This document shows, one piece after another, positions 48,501 through 58,037 of a DNA stretch of 64,000 bases (position 1 is its first letter; the number at the start of each line of letters is the position of its first letter). Source of the DNA: Lingula anatina (Eukaryota; Brachiopoda; Lingulata; Lingulida; Lingulidae); contig NW_019775518.1 in the NCBI RefSeq assembly GCF_001039355.2, positions 122,947 through 186,946 of the forward strand, in the 5' to 3' direction. A program made the translations under genes and the position numbers. The notes below the pieces were generated by a model. The model saw nothing but the letters and a program-made list of their open reading frames with translations. It did no database searches and was not told where the DNA came from.

Positions 48501-51500
48501 TGTGATTAAAAAAAAATTAACAAGACTAGAAGGCATGAATAATTAGGTTCAGTTTAAGAATTTGCTGATTTTCATTTTTTTTATTGTTAGTTGCAATGTA
48601 CAATGGAGTTCTGTTATTAGAAGAATCTTAATATCCAAGTTCTACGATATTTCAGTGTATTTTATATTGTTTTATTATTTTTGAATCATGTAAAATACAC
48701 TTCACTTTCACTTGATATTTTAAAAGCATTCTACTTGTTTCACACAAATTATCTTTTAGTATGAATGTTCTGTGTATATATGTAACAGCAGTATTAAACA
48801 AACAAAAAAAAAGTATTTATTTGTTAATTAATTCAACCTTTTCTTAAAAATGGCTGTGTAACCTTAACTGTCGGCCAATTACCAAACCAGGTACAGGTTT
48901 CAAACTATCAACGTGAGAAAGTGGTCTAAATAAGCAAGGTGGGTATAACACCAACTGTGAGAAGTTAACAACGCACATGCAACTTCAAACAAATAATGCA
49001 AAGTTATCAAATACAGGTAAAGATAGGTTTCAAACTTTTGACTTCAAAAATGCTATTTTAAATAGAAAAAAATCAAGCCCCAAAATCCTAACATCCTTGT
49101 TTGGTCTATTCAATATTTAAACTTTTGAAAGAACATTAATGAAACAGTTTAACATCTTAAACCTAAAAACTAGCAATATATTCAGTCCATGTTTCAATAC
49201 AACGCTGTAGAGGGGATAAGCTCATGAAATCTGAAAGAAACTACTTTTTGAAAAGCGACACTGATACAGCCACCTAATTTTGCAAAAGGGCTGTTAAAAT
49301 CGCCACCGTGGTAGGTTGAAATATTTCTTAATTCAAAAAATGTTTCTACTACTGATGCACAAATGCAGAAGTTCAATGCATTCATACTTGGATGTAGCAT
49401 TGTTGTTGAGTTTCTTTCTGTAATAAAAGCCCGTCAAAAGTGTATTTAATAAAGTATAAATTCATAACCTCTTTAAAATCTATAGAATGTAACTAATATC
49501 CAAGCATAATTGAGTTTCACATTTTTCTAATTTTAGTTATAATAATTTCCATCCTACCTAAATTAACACAACATAAAATTCATTTAATACACCCCATAAA
49601 CTTATTGTAATGAACAAAATAATTAACTGAATGTTAAATTTACACCTTATGTCATTACTCTTACAGAGCACACTGTCTCAGATCTTTCTTTTACCATGAT
49701 AAATAAAAGTTAAACAGACACTAATAATTCCACTTCTGCAAAATCTAGATACCAAGGGCATAAGAAAAACAAATCATTGTGCCACAAACTGTGATCTATG
49801 TCCATTTTATCGAAAAAATTTCAGTTAAGATTTCTGCACTTGCCAATTTACTATCATTTATATCTAAAACAAAACCTCTCAAAATAATGTTGCCTTTCTG
49901 TGAGACGACTAAATATCCTTTAGTAGAAGATAAAAATATACATGTATTTAATGTTTTGTTTTGTATACGGTAAGCATAAGTATAAGCTACTGAGGAGGTA
50001 CACATAGACATATACAGAAATGGAGTGTATTTCAAATATGTGTACTCACAACTCAAACATAAGCTATGTCTTTAAACTGATGTATACAAAGTAACCTACT
50101 ACATTTCATTGGTGAACTGTAACTAGTTTTTACACCCTCATAAAACCACCTGTCACCTGGTTGCAATCAGAGCAGACTTTCTCCAGAATACTTCACAAAG
50201 CATCCACACATGGAGCAAAAATTGACCCCAAGAGATCAAAGGAAATTATACCAATTTATTTCAGTAAGTAGATGTTTGATATTCTTTGATACTTTTTTTT
50301 CAGTTTCTTGATTTTTAGTGCATGGTTAATAACTTTGTTTCAGAAAAATACTGTCTGTCTGTCTGTCCATCTACTGTCTGTATCTTAATAAATCTTATTC
50401 GTGTGTTTGTTCATCTGTTTGCCTTTTTCAGCCCCCATTCAGAATAGGGGATTAACTAGTCCGAGTGCCAAATACGGCAACCTAGTACAAAGCTTGCCAT
50501 CTAATCCTCTAATAGACACTGAATAGGGAAGTATTCAAGTGGGTCGGCCATATCTGACCCTCGGACTAGTTAGTCCCCTATTCGGAATGGGGCCTTAGTC
50601 AGATCAAAAATATTTACCTTCCACAGTGACTTGAAATTCCCTGTAAGCACTAGGATTGACGCCATTATTTCCCTCACAGAGATACGTCCCCTCGTCCGCC
50701 TCTTGGATGTCTTCGATGACAATCTCGTGGCCGTGCTGGGACTGCTGGTATCTGGGACTGCCTCCCATCCTCCGCCATGTTATTGTTGGGGTGGGACTAG
50801 AGGAGGGATTGGAAGATAATTACACATATGTACATCCCTGCATCATTTTGCTGATGAGAACATGCGGAATTGTAAGTTTGTTTTTTTATTTCTGTATTTT
50901 TTTCTTTTTTTCTTGATATGTGTTAGTTTCTGAAAATACTGCAACTTGTTGCAAAGTGTTTACTATCACGGTAAAAAATGTCTACAAACAGGGTAATAGT
51001 TTGACTTGAGACTATAACAAAACTTCAGCAAAGGGCAATATTTACTCAAGCCACAAATCAGAGAATGAGACTTAATTGTGAGAAGTCATGCTTATTTAAT
51101 TTGCAATTAACAACTCTACAGGCAGAAATTTAGTTCACTTAAAACAGTTTGCCATTTTTCCACTGTAACATAACATATTAAACATATCTGTTACTTACTA
51201 TCCACCAAAAATGCACTTCATTCTCAGCGTCTCTCCCCTCATCTTGATAATAGTGGTAGGCGAGGAGTAGAGCAAGACAGGGGAATTTCGACGAGCTTGC
51301 GCTGCAGGTAAATAATTTAGTTTTTATCATCATATGTGCATAGTATGTTGATCAATAATATAAGAGACTCATCACTCAACACTATCAGTTAACCACATTA
51401 CTTTGAACTGGTACACTGGGGCTAGTAAAAGTGACAACACACCCCCCAACCCCAACCCCACCCCCAATGCATAGTTACATGTTTGTTTTTGCCAAACTAG

Positions 51501-54500
51501 AGCGGTACAGAAAACAGTACCCCTCAATGTAAAAAGGTCTGTACATAGTTTAATGGGTATCTTCGTACCAATTGTACCCTGCGGTTCTATCTGAGAGTCT
51601 CCACCCTGAACCGTCGTCCTGATGAAGTTATTGGTCACTGCGCAGATGTACGATTTACCATTCTGGGCATCATCAGGAATAATATTGGCGAAGTAGAGAT
51701 TTCCTGGAAAAATGGAGATTTCTCGTAGCGTTAATCCAATGCAATATAAGCACTGTAATTGTTCAAAGGCAAAACTTTATACTTATAAAAATTGCAGGCA
51801 TAAAGAATATGGAAATTCAACTCAATTCGACAATTATCTTGTTCTATTGCATACATTTTAATGGCCTTGTACATTGAATTATAATATTCATCCTACCTTC
51901 GTAATCCATGGTAACCCTACTACTCTCCGGCACACGATCTTTCCTGATGTTCCACACTACGTCGCTGGCAGGAATGCTCCTAGGGGAGTCACAGGGCAAT
52001 TTTAGGCTTTGGCCCACAGGGGGGCGAACTTGTTTGGGGGTCACAACGGGGTTTCCAGGAAATGGATCCATCACTGGGAAAAGCAAAGAAAAATCCTCAA
52101 ATACAACCAGGCATCTTGATTTTGTTTTTTTTTATTAACTCACATTATGTAATCTCATGTATAACTGAGATAAGATTTTTGTCAACTGAAGCAATTAAGA
52201 TGGAATATCCACTTTAAAGTTAAAGAAATCCATTTATATTCACATAATAAAGACTATCATCTGCTGTGTTATGTACTCAATTACAGTAGCAATTTCTTAT
52301 ATATAACTTCTAAAATTAGAACAACTTTGTCGAATATTTCTGAATTCCATGCCGTTCCAGTCACCTTCATCAGAAAATGAGGCTACTGGTGCCATGAAAA
52401 CTTCTTCCCCAGACAAGCAACCCCCCCCTCCCCCCTACCTGCTCCGCCCTCTCCATATTCACATATTTCCCCAAGGCCTCACCTGCTTCCAAAAGGGTGA
52501 CCTTCTGGGTCAGCGCAGTTCCGTACTCGTTGATGGCCCTGCACTGATACACCCCCTGGTCCTCGCTGACAGGATCAGAAAACGTCAGCGTGCCCAGACC
52601 CCTCTCCTGATCCACGTCTGTATTGGCCTCGGGGTTGAATGGACGGCCATTTTTGGTCCACTCATATCTAAGAGATTATTTATATATAATTAAATATTTA
52701 GTTACATCAAAAACTGACAATAATATTCAAGATACAAGGGGGATTTTTTTTTCAGTCAAAAGCATCATGCTGAAATCTCAAGACAAATTTCGATATCAAA
52801 CAAATTTGTCTTGCAAGTTCTACATAAAATTCGAAAATCGCAAAAATATTCATTTGACTTGATAAATTCACAGAGTATTTGTTTATTCAAACATATACCC
52901 TAAAGAAATAAAAAAAATTAAAGATATAAAATTATAAAGATGACATCTTGAAACACATGGGATCACCAGAGATATGACAGCTAAATACACCCTTACGTAG
53001 GTTCTGGATTCCCAGATGCCACACACACTATCTGTCTTGACAGTCCTTTCTTGAAAATGATCAGTTGGTCGTCTGACTGTCTTGTTATAGAGGGCGGGTG
53101 AGTTTGTCCTGGGGGTACATCTAAAACACAGAATGGAGTAGAAATATAAATTTAAAAAATTCTTAAATTTATCCCTCTTATCATTATGAGACTTGATATG
53201 AATGTGTACAAGTCAATTCATAATTTTACAACTTTTCCCAGATATGTTGGATGCAAGTTATGCTTGTGGACAAAATGTTTTTATTTTTACCATTTGCTGG
53301 ATTCAAAATAAAAGATAACAACCATAAGACAAACATGTCAGTTTTATTTTGATATAAGATCCAGGTTCACTTTCAAGACAGCTGAGGCAGCATTTCCTAC
53401 AAAGACATTGACTTGTTCTGACCCGAGCTGTCCCATAAAACTTGACAAAGACTTCATCTGGTAGTTTAAACCTTTCAAAATGTTGTCATGATGGTTTTTC
53501 AGTTGAAAAACATTCTTTTACTGATGTCTTATGCCATATCATGACTGGCTGTCAACAGGTTTATAGGGTCAGATCTGACTGTGGATTGGTATATTTAGAA
53601 AATAACAGCACTTTACAATACAATTAACAACATCTGATAATGAAAACAGAACATATTTGTTTTCAGAAGACTGGAGATAAGATGAGAAACATAAATCAAG
53701 TCATATCTTGTTCTTCAAATGCAGAACATGTGTCTGTTATTTCAGCAAACAGACCCTGTTCATTTGAGGTTAAAAAATAATACAATAATTGATGTTTGAA
53801 AGCATATGACTTAGAAAACAAGATTGCTATCTGTGAACATAAACAAAAAGATGATGACATATTTTGAATCACCGAAAAAATGCTTATTATCGTTCAGAGG
53901 AAATAAACTTGCTATGGCTACAGGTTCAGAGCAACATGCTAGTGGTTGATATGTGTAAAGTTTTCTTGTTTTACTGATTATAAAATGTAGAAGAACAGAT
54001 GGCAATATTACCCCAGTTCTCCTAATTCTACCAGATAATCATCTTCTAAATACAGAATGTTTTTTTTTTTTAGTAAATAAGTAAATATTCTTACTCATTG
54101 TGATTGTTTAATAACATATTCACAAAAATTGTATTTATAATGTCATTTTTATCCACACAAGTGGATGCATATGTTACAGTGAAATAAACTAAACTAAACT
54201 AAACTTAACTATATTTAATATGTTACATATATGTAATCTGATCTTGACAGATTTTCTAACCCAAAATAAGTCTTATACATATGTCCAGCTTCTACACAAC
54301 TTCTGATAAGCAGCCAACATCTTAATCATCCGTGACATTAAGAAGAAAATCTTTTCTGCCACATTTGGTTATTTTGGACAGGCAGATTAGTTTTAACTGT
54401 ACACTCCCCAGGGGGACTTCACACACATGACAAGTTGTGAGGGCAGTTTAATATTTTATGAATCGGAGGTTTGTGGTGAGCAATGAGGCATTAATAGCAC

Positions 54501-55150
54501 TGGTACTTCAATGAGTAATTCTTACAGAGAGTAGTAACAGGTCCAGTATTCATACAGGAAGTACTAACAATTCCAGCACTGAAGAATGAACACAAACACA
54601 GTGTTATTCTAGTCGAATTATTCCAGAAATGAATGGGGTACAGGTTTTCATTGTTGTGCACAATAGTGCCTTTTTTGTGGCCTTTTTTCAACTCACAGGG
54701 GTGCATAAAAGAGATAAATATCACACTTTTTTCCTCTGACATGCAAGGGTAAAAGGTTGCTCATGGCTTATCTGATATAATTATTGCTCAGTCGTCTGAT
54801 TTTGATCAAATATCATGCTGCCTACACCACACATCCACTGGCTGATACAAAACATGATTAATTTAAGTATATTCCTTTTGAACTCTCAAAATGAAAAAGA
54901 CTATGGATTAAACTGCAAATCTGACTAAATCGATATGACCAGTGACTATTTTAATTTTTTTTTTAAAAAGTGAAACATTTAACTATTGTTACGTTGCTGA
55001 TTTTTCTGTTCTTAATTTCTATCAATATATTTAATTTGTTATGCAGGCACAACTTTAGAACAGAAAGAAGCTTCTATACTTACAAGATCTCACTGTTGAA
55101 ATATAAAGACAATATAAAGAAAATGCCAGCGCTCGCTGTAATTCTCCCAT
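39436..55150 (-). CDS. Nrg: Gene B: neuroglian/L1CAM-family cell adhesion molecule, 23 coding exons, 1264 aa
   Basis: The 23 exons give 3795 bases of unbroken frame. Layout: signal peptide (1-22), Ig1 (23-125), Ig2 (126-229), Ig3 (230-323), Ig4 (324-417), Ig5 (418-508), Ig6 (509-604), five FNIII domains (605-1129), membrane helix (about 1141-1162), tail to 1264. All Ig cysteine pairs are present. FIGQY is at 1234-1238 after FNEDGS, and the protein ends SALSTFV. The expected role is homophilic surface adhesion linked to ankyrin-spectrin, as in other L1-family proteins. Eleven of the exon lengths equal those in gene A, and all shared introns keep phase, so the two arose by tandem duplication of a complete gene. 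Divergence is substantial (about half identity in FN2 by eye), so the duplication is not recent. The Ig6 intron is missing here. Confidence 0.95.
40031..40097 (-). CDS. Nrg: Gene B exon 22: juxtamembrane tail
   Basis: 67 bases, residues 1172-1194: VDEKERLRGGPEAPPPFEEY then NRG. One codon longer than gene A's exon, same phases. Confidence 0.9.
40392..40442 (+). repeat. Dispersed repeat containing GAGTCCCCGCTGAGTT
   Basis: Counterpart of 18650-18700, here 12 bases from the gene B exon 21 donor. Confidence 0.5.
40454..40579 (-). CDS. Nrg: Gene B exon 21: transmembrane helix
   Basis: 126 bases, residues 1130-1172. The helix is WFVALLVVIILLIIILVVIC followed by FIRRTRGDKYN; the basic cluster marks the cytoplasmic side. 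Confidence 0.94.
40964..41125 (-). CDS. Nrg: Gene B exon 20: FN5, second half
   Basis: 162 bases, residues 1076-1130, with LDPATEYEVRVVAVNGEGYE. The donor is GTACCT, weaker than usual. Confidence 0.91.
41244..41432. repeat. Palindromic CCTATAGG-rich repeat
   Basis: Many variants of TCCTATAGGA and CTACAGGA at irregular 10-20 base spacing in the intron between exons 19 and 20. Confidence 0.7.
41528..41641 (-). CDS. Nrg: Gene B exon 19: FN5, first half
   Basis: 114 bases, residues 1038-1076, with MTVTWVPADENPGYGFYVEY. Same length as in gene A. Confidence 0.92.
42065..42259 (-). CDS. Nrg: Gene B exon 18: FN4, second half
   Basis: 195 bases, residues 973-1038, with LLDLDPVTNYRVLLYARTGA. Confidence 0.92.
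42555..42588. repeat. (TAA)n microsatellite next to a splice donor
   Basis: About 11 units starting 4 bases into the intron from the exon 17 donor (GTAAATATT on the - strand). Confidence 0.9.
42593..42715 (-). CDS. Nrg: Gene B exon 17: FN4, first half
   Basis: 123 bases, residues 932-973, with PSAVQDFKVFRKGPVHLELS and WELPAFPNGN. The donor GTAAAT is weak, but phase and length equal gene A's exon 18. Confidence 0.9.
43069..43312 (-). CDS. Nrg: Gene B exon 16: FN3, second half
   Basis: 244 bases starting in phase 0, residues 851-932, with MKWWPEDDPKDTSVVVVPIN and AQVAVRNKKYTGEP. Donor GTAGGG. Confidence 0.91.
43616..43746 (-). CDS. Nrg: Gene B exon 15: FN3, first half
   Basis: 131 bases, residues 807-850, with NFLWDAIDATHEAVQGFFVG. 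No long frame reveals it; it was found from acceptor, donor and matching length in gene A. Confidence 0.91.
43936..43971 (+). repeat. G-rich tract, potential G-quadruplex
   Basis: Runs of 3-11 G separated by single A or T, in the intron between exons 14 and 15 of gene B; C-rich in the transcript. Confidence 0.8.
44018..44252 (-). CDS. Nrg: Gene B exon 14: FN2, second part
   Basis: 235 bases starting in phase 0, residues 729-807: ETELNGPGFHYLITYRRLDQ and IIGFSGEG. Confidence 0.94.
44593..44963 (-). CDS. Nrg: Gene B exon 13: FN1 and start of FN2
   Basis: 371 bases, residues 605-728, from PPEPPTNVILNSCSTRSASI through FPYMTFNFRVKAANRIGTSQ to LYLVWD. Corresponds to the long exon 14 of gene A. 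Confidence 0.94.
44964..46067 (-). other. Gene B intron 12 (1.1 kb)
   Basis: AT-rich with no repeat or exon recognised between the FN1 and Ig6 exons. Confidence 0.85.
46068..46355 (-). CDS. Nrg: Gene B exon 12: complete Ig6 in one exon
   Basis: 288 bases, residues 509-605. KTVIDNPPTDQ matches PTVIDNPPGN of gene A; cysteines lie in AVLSCGATTDAAEEH and ARYTCVAGNGLDED. Gene A splits this domain into two exons of the same summed length, so an intron was lost here or gained in A. Confidence 0.93.
46654..46744 (-). CDS. Nrg: Gene B exon 11: Ig5, second half
   Basis: 91 bases, residues 479-509: DLRLDDSGHYLCKARNTYGN. Same length as in gene A. Confidence 0.92.
47220..47401 (-). CDS. Nrg: Gene B exon 10: Ig5, first half
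   Basis: 182 bases, residues 418-478, with YIKKVVDQKVNLTCRVFGAP and IPQITW. Confidence 0.92.
47699..47892. mobile_element. MITE 4, PIF/Harbinger-like, degenerate, about 194 bp
   Basis: Terminal segments are imperfect inverted repeats (left CCACATTCACAGCCATT, right reverse-complemented CAGTGTTCACATCCATT) and TAA flanks both sides (47696-47698, 47893-47895). It ends 31 bases from exon 9 of gene B. No coding capacity. Confidence 0.6.
47924..48073 (-). CDS. Nrg: Gene B exon 9: Ig4, second half
   Basis: 150 bases, residues 368-418, with MALQFKSLQRADTCVVQCNV and TNEHGYIF. Confidence 0.92.
48347..48478 (-). CDS. Nrg: Gene B exon 8: Ig4, first half
   Basis: 132 bases, residues 324-368, with KIFRCEAGGKPIPNVMWFIN. 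Two AGs are possible as acceptor; AG at 48479-48480 gives the phase and the length seen in gene A, while the next AG (48474-48475) would break frame. Confidence 0.9.
48479..50617 (-). other. Gene B intron 7 (2.1 kb)
   Basis: AT-rich; it carries a TIR element at 50431-50594 next to exon 7 and no recognisable exon. Confidence 0.85.
50431..50594. mobile_element. MITE 2, PIF/Harbinger-like, about 164 bp
   Basis: Long near-perfect inverted ends: left CATTCAGAATAGGGGATTAA then CTAGTCCGAG, right reverse-complemented CATTCCGAATAGGGGACTAA then CTAGTCCGAG. Flanks are TCA and TTA, consistent with a decayed TTA duplication. It ends 23 bases from exon 7. Confidence 0.8.
50618..50796 (-). CDS. Nrg: Gene B exon 7: Ig3, second half
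   Basis: 179 bases, residues 264-324, with PTPTITWRRMGGSPRYQQSQ and GTYLCEGNNGVNPS. 24 bases shorter than gene A's exon. Donor GTAAAT. Confidence 0.91.
51199..51301 (-). CDS. Nrg: Gene B exon 6: Ig3, first half
   Basis: 103 bases, residues 230-264, with NSPVLLYSSPTTIIKMRGET and LRMKCIFGGY. Confidence 0.91.
51569..51703 (-). CDS. Nrg: Gene B exon 5: Ig2, second half
   Basis: 135 bases, residues 185-230, with NLYFANIIPDDAQNGKSYIC then AVTNNF. Donor GTACGA is weak but gives the same end as gene A. Confidence 0.91.
51897..52073 (-). CDS. Nrg: Gene B exon 4: Ig2, first half
   Basis: 177 bases, residues 126-185, with DPFPGNPVVTPKQVRPPVGQ and SLKLPCDSPRSIPASDVVWN. Confidence 0.92.
52483..52667 (-). 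CDS. Nrg: Gene B exon 3: Ig1, second half
   Basis: 185 bases, residues 64-126, with YEWTKNGRPFNPEANTDVDQ and GVYQCRAINEYGTALTQKVT. Confidence 0.92.
52997..53120 (-). CDS. Nrg: Gene B exon 2: Ig1, first half
   Basis: 124 bases, residues 23-64, with PPGQTHPPSITRQSDDQLII and RQIVCVASGNPEPT. Confidence 0.92.
53121..55083 (-). other. Gene B intron 1 (2.0 kb)
   Basis: AT-rich, no repeat of note and no exon recognised; it corresponds to the 3.3-kb intron 1 of gene A. Confidence 0.8.
55084..55150 (-). CDS. Nrg: Gene B exon 1 (coding part): start codon and signal peptide
   Basis: ATG at 55148-55150, donor GTAAGT at 55078-55083, 22 codons plus one base. It reads MGELQRALAFSLYCLYISTV then RS: a basic start, a hydrophobic core and a small residue for cleavage. 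T + AT gives Tyr in phase with exon 2 (YVPPGQTHPPS). Gene A's signal exon has the same phase. The signal-like + strand frame over the same bases is its antisense. Confidence 0.82.
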
Positions 55151-55190
55151 CCTCTGTCCTTCTTCTGCTCTACGTTGAATCCACTTCTAT
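55151..55190 (-). other. 5' UTR part of gene B exon 1
   Basis: An acceptor TTTTACAG lies at 55191-55198 (- strand), 40 bases before the ATG, so at least one untranslated exon should lie further upstream, in 55.2-64 kb or beyond. Confidence 0.55.
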
Positions 55191-55198
55191 CTGTAAAA

Positions 55199-56419
55199 CA
55201 CAAGTATACAACAGTTATTCTTGTAATGTCTATGAATAACATGGTCAAAAATGAAGCATGAATCACTGAGAAAAACTGGCACCAATTTTAACCAATATAG
55301 TGTGGAATAAATAATAATGATTTATTCTCTTTGTAATGTCACATGTTCACATTGCTAGCTGTTTATGCCACTTCTAATGTTGCTGTTTGTATTTATTAAA
55401 GAAGAAGAAAATAAAATGAATGTGTAAAATATGTTGATATATATATATATTAACATGTTAGAAAAGTGAGCAAAATTTTTAACTTCCACATAGATACTGC
55501 AAATAACTGACACGGAAAAACTTTATTATAAACAACAAAACATTACACTATCTATCCATTTTAAAACATCAGCATTGAATATAGATGTATATCACACAAT
55601 CATACCAGACATAAACCAGCCAAAGTTACCATCTTAAAGCCAGACTATGCCACATAAAGGGCAGACTCCTCGTTGAAGTTCAGACTAAAATATAATACTG
55701 TAACCTTTAACTGGTGTCTGAGATATGTACAGAGGGGCCCCTGACAGTATTCAGGAAGATTAGGCGAGTTCAGACACAACACAAGATGGAATGGTTGAAA
55801 CGAAGTCTATTTCTTACATAATCATCATAGTGGTTCTATAGTTAGCACACACACAGACAGAATCATGCCATGCTGATAATACTAACATCATGCAATGGTA
55901 CGTTCAATATGTATATACTAACAGTGGTGGCTAGAAGCCGTCTCCAAGTTTATATCGACAGGCATCAATTTTTTTTCAAGAACACATACTTGTTCAAGTG
56001 CCTATAACATGAACAAAACATACTAGTAACCAGTCTTCATCAAAGTATAGCAAAAATAAAATAAATATCTACCTTAATTCCTGAACTTTTAAGTGTTCAT
56101 AAGTTTTGGCAATCATATAATTCTTGACTCTAATTACGTAAGCCAAACTGTGTTATCTGGAAATGCTCTGCATGCAACAAGGTCGCTCCCCAAAACATGA
56201 ATATAAATATGACAGAAATCTCAAGTACTCCAGTAAACTACGGAACTTCTAGGCATGTTTCCAAAACACTGTTGCAACATGTCAGAGAGAAGGGTTTCAG
56301 ATACCTAAACAACAGTAAATCACATAATATGGTTACATAATGTGGTGCCAATGTAGTACAGAGAAAATATAAATTTCAAATCCACAAACCAATTCCCCCT
56401 ATATATTACAGAACTTCAA
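55199..56419. other. Upstream of gene B, part 1
   Basis: AT-rich sequence with no repeat or gene recognised; probably 5' UTR intron. Confidence 0.5.
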
Positions 56420-56643
56420 GGCTTCGTTCACATGAAAAATCTATTTTCTAAAAATCTATTTTCTATTCGCGGTATCTTGTGATCACGGTCTGTGCCCTGA
56501 ATACCCCGCGGCGTAATTACTGGCAGCGCGAGCCAGTTACTTCCAAAGCTGTAATTAATTCTCGGCTGCGCTTGGAGTGATCACAAGATACCACGAATAG
56601 AAAATAGATTTTCGGAAAAAAGCTTTTTCATGTGAACGGAGTC
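56420..56643. mobile_element. MITE 3, PIF/Harbinger-like, about 224 bp with TIRs of about 65 bp
   Basis: Left end CGTTCACATGAAAAA, then AAAATCTATTTTCTATTCG and GGTATCTTGTGATCAC; the right end is its reverse complement with few changes. Flanks are CAA and TAA. The interior is GC-rich. No coding capacity. Confidence 0.8.
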
Positions 56644-57413
56644 TAACTCTACCCTTTTGATTCACAGCCTTGCTATCCCAGCCTTCTTGTTTTTCCTACC
56701 AGCCTTAGTATCAAACTTGACTTTGATAAAGCACATTTCATGAGGAGCTCACTGTTTTTATGACATGAATCATGAGCTGGTAATAAATAGTTCAATGCAA
56801 TGCAGTCATGGCAATACCACACCACCTTGTTTCTTCTGACACCTTATTCTCAACCCAACTCCGAGAATTCGGGAACATTTAGCAATAGTGAAGTCATAAA
56901 TTAAGCAGACTAGAGGAGAGTGTGACTACAGTACACTCAGCCACAAAAGTTTTTAGAGTGAATCACGCAAGTATAGACCACATAGTTATACTACCCCACA
57001 TCTTTATTTCAGGAAACACTACAAAGAAAGACCAAAGACTTCTCTGCTGAGCCATTTGACTTCATTTAAGCAACAAACAAGCAAAAAAAAAGGCCCCAAA
57101 ATTAATAAAAGCAGGTGTTTTCTATTTTGCCAAAATGTCTCATTTGTTTCTATTGCTGTAGGTGAAAGCTTTTTATATGTTATCACGCGGTGGCAATAGA
57201 GTTTACATAATGAATCATTCAAACACATCCAGCATAACTGTGGCATCACACAAGTTCACTGGCAGGAAATAATAGAGTGGAGTGGATGACTCCGCTGGAA
57301 TCCGACTCTGATCGTTATCTCTGTATGAGCTGTTGGTCACTGATTGCCTGCTGTTTGAATCTCCGCCTCCAAAACACTGATATGCTTGTATTGGGCAGTC
57401 CACAACCTTGAGG

Positions 57414-57416
<3 letters not shown>

Positions 57417-57486
<70 letters not shown>
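57417..57486 (+). repeat. (TC)n followed by poly(T)
   Basis: About 21 TC units then 28 T. Frames through it on either strand are low complexity. Confidence 0.95.
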
Positions 57487-57977
57487 GTGCTAGCTTGGTT
57501 GTTCTCCGGAACCACCACCCTCGAACCCAACCCCCACCCCAAATTTCTTTTTTTTCTGTTTTTTTAATTTTTGAGCTGGTGGGGGAGGGTGTGCCTAAAT
57601 ACCTTCAATATATTTCCAAGGACATCCGATCAAGAAACAGAAACCGATCTCCACAAAAAATTAAGAGTCAAAAGTTCTGGACTTCTGCACACTAATAAGG
57701 TCAAACAAATGCAATTAGTGCCCAGAGACAGAATTCTGGAGCCAAGATAAAACAAGGACTGGAAGCAGATAATATGGAAACAGACATATTTACAAAACTT
57801 GAAGCAAACCATACTCAAACATTACTTGAGTAGAACATCAGTTAATAATATTTCAAATGTAACAACTCGGTCATAAAAGTACTTTCTGTATTCAGTGTGT
57901 TAAAAAAAGTTTTATATTTTGTCAAAGGCTACTCAGAGGAGATTTTGATTTTGTCAGAGGACCTAAACACCAGTAGT

Positions 57978-57979
<2 letters not shown>

Positions 57980-58035
<56 letters not shown>
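57980..58035 (+). repeat. Poly(A) tract, 56 bases
   Basis: Pure A-run without a recognisable retroelement body. Confidence 0.95.

Positions 58036-58037
<2 letters not shown>

Noticed and set aside
54970-55239. + strand frame of 89 codons with a signal-like stretch (MPALAVILPSSVLLLLYVES)
   Set aside because: It is antisense to the gene B signal-peptide exon, which has matching splice sites and phase; the + frame has none.
57315-57542. - strand Lys/Arg-Glu-rich frame
   Set aside because: Produced by the TC and T tracts.
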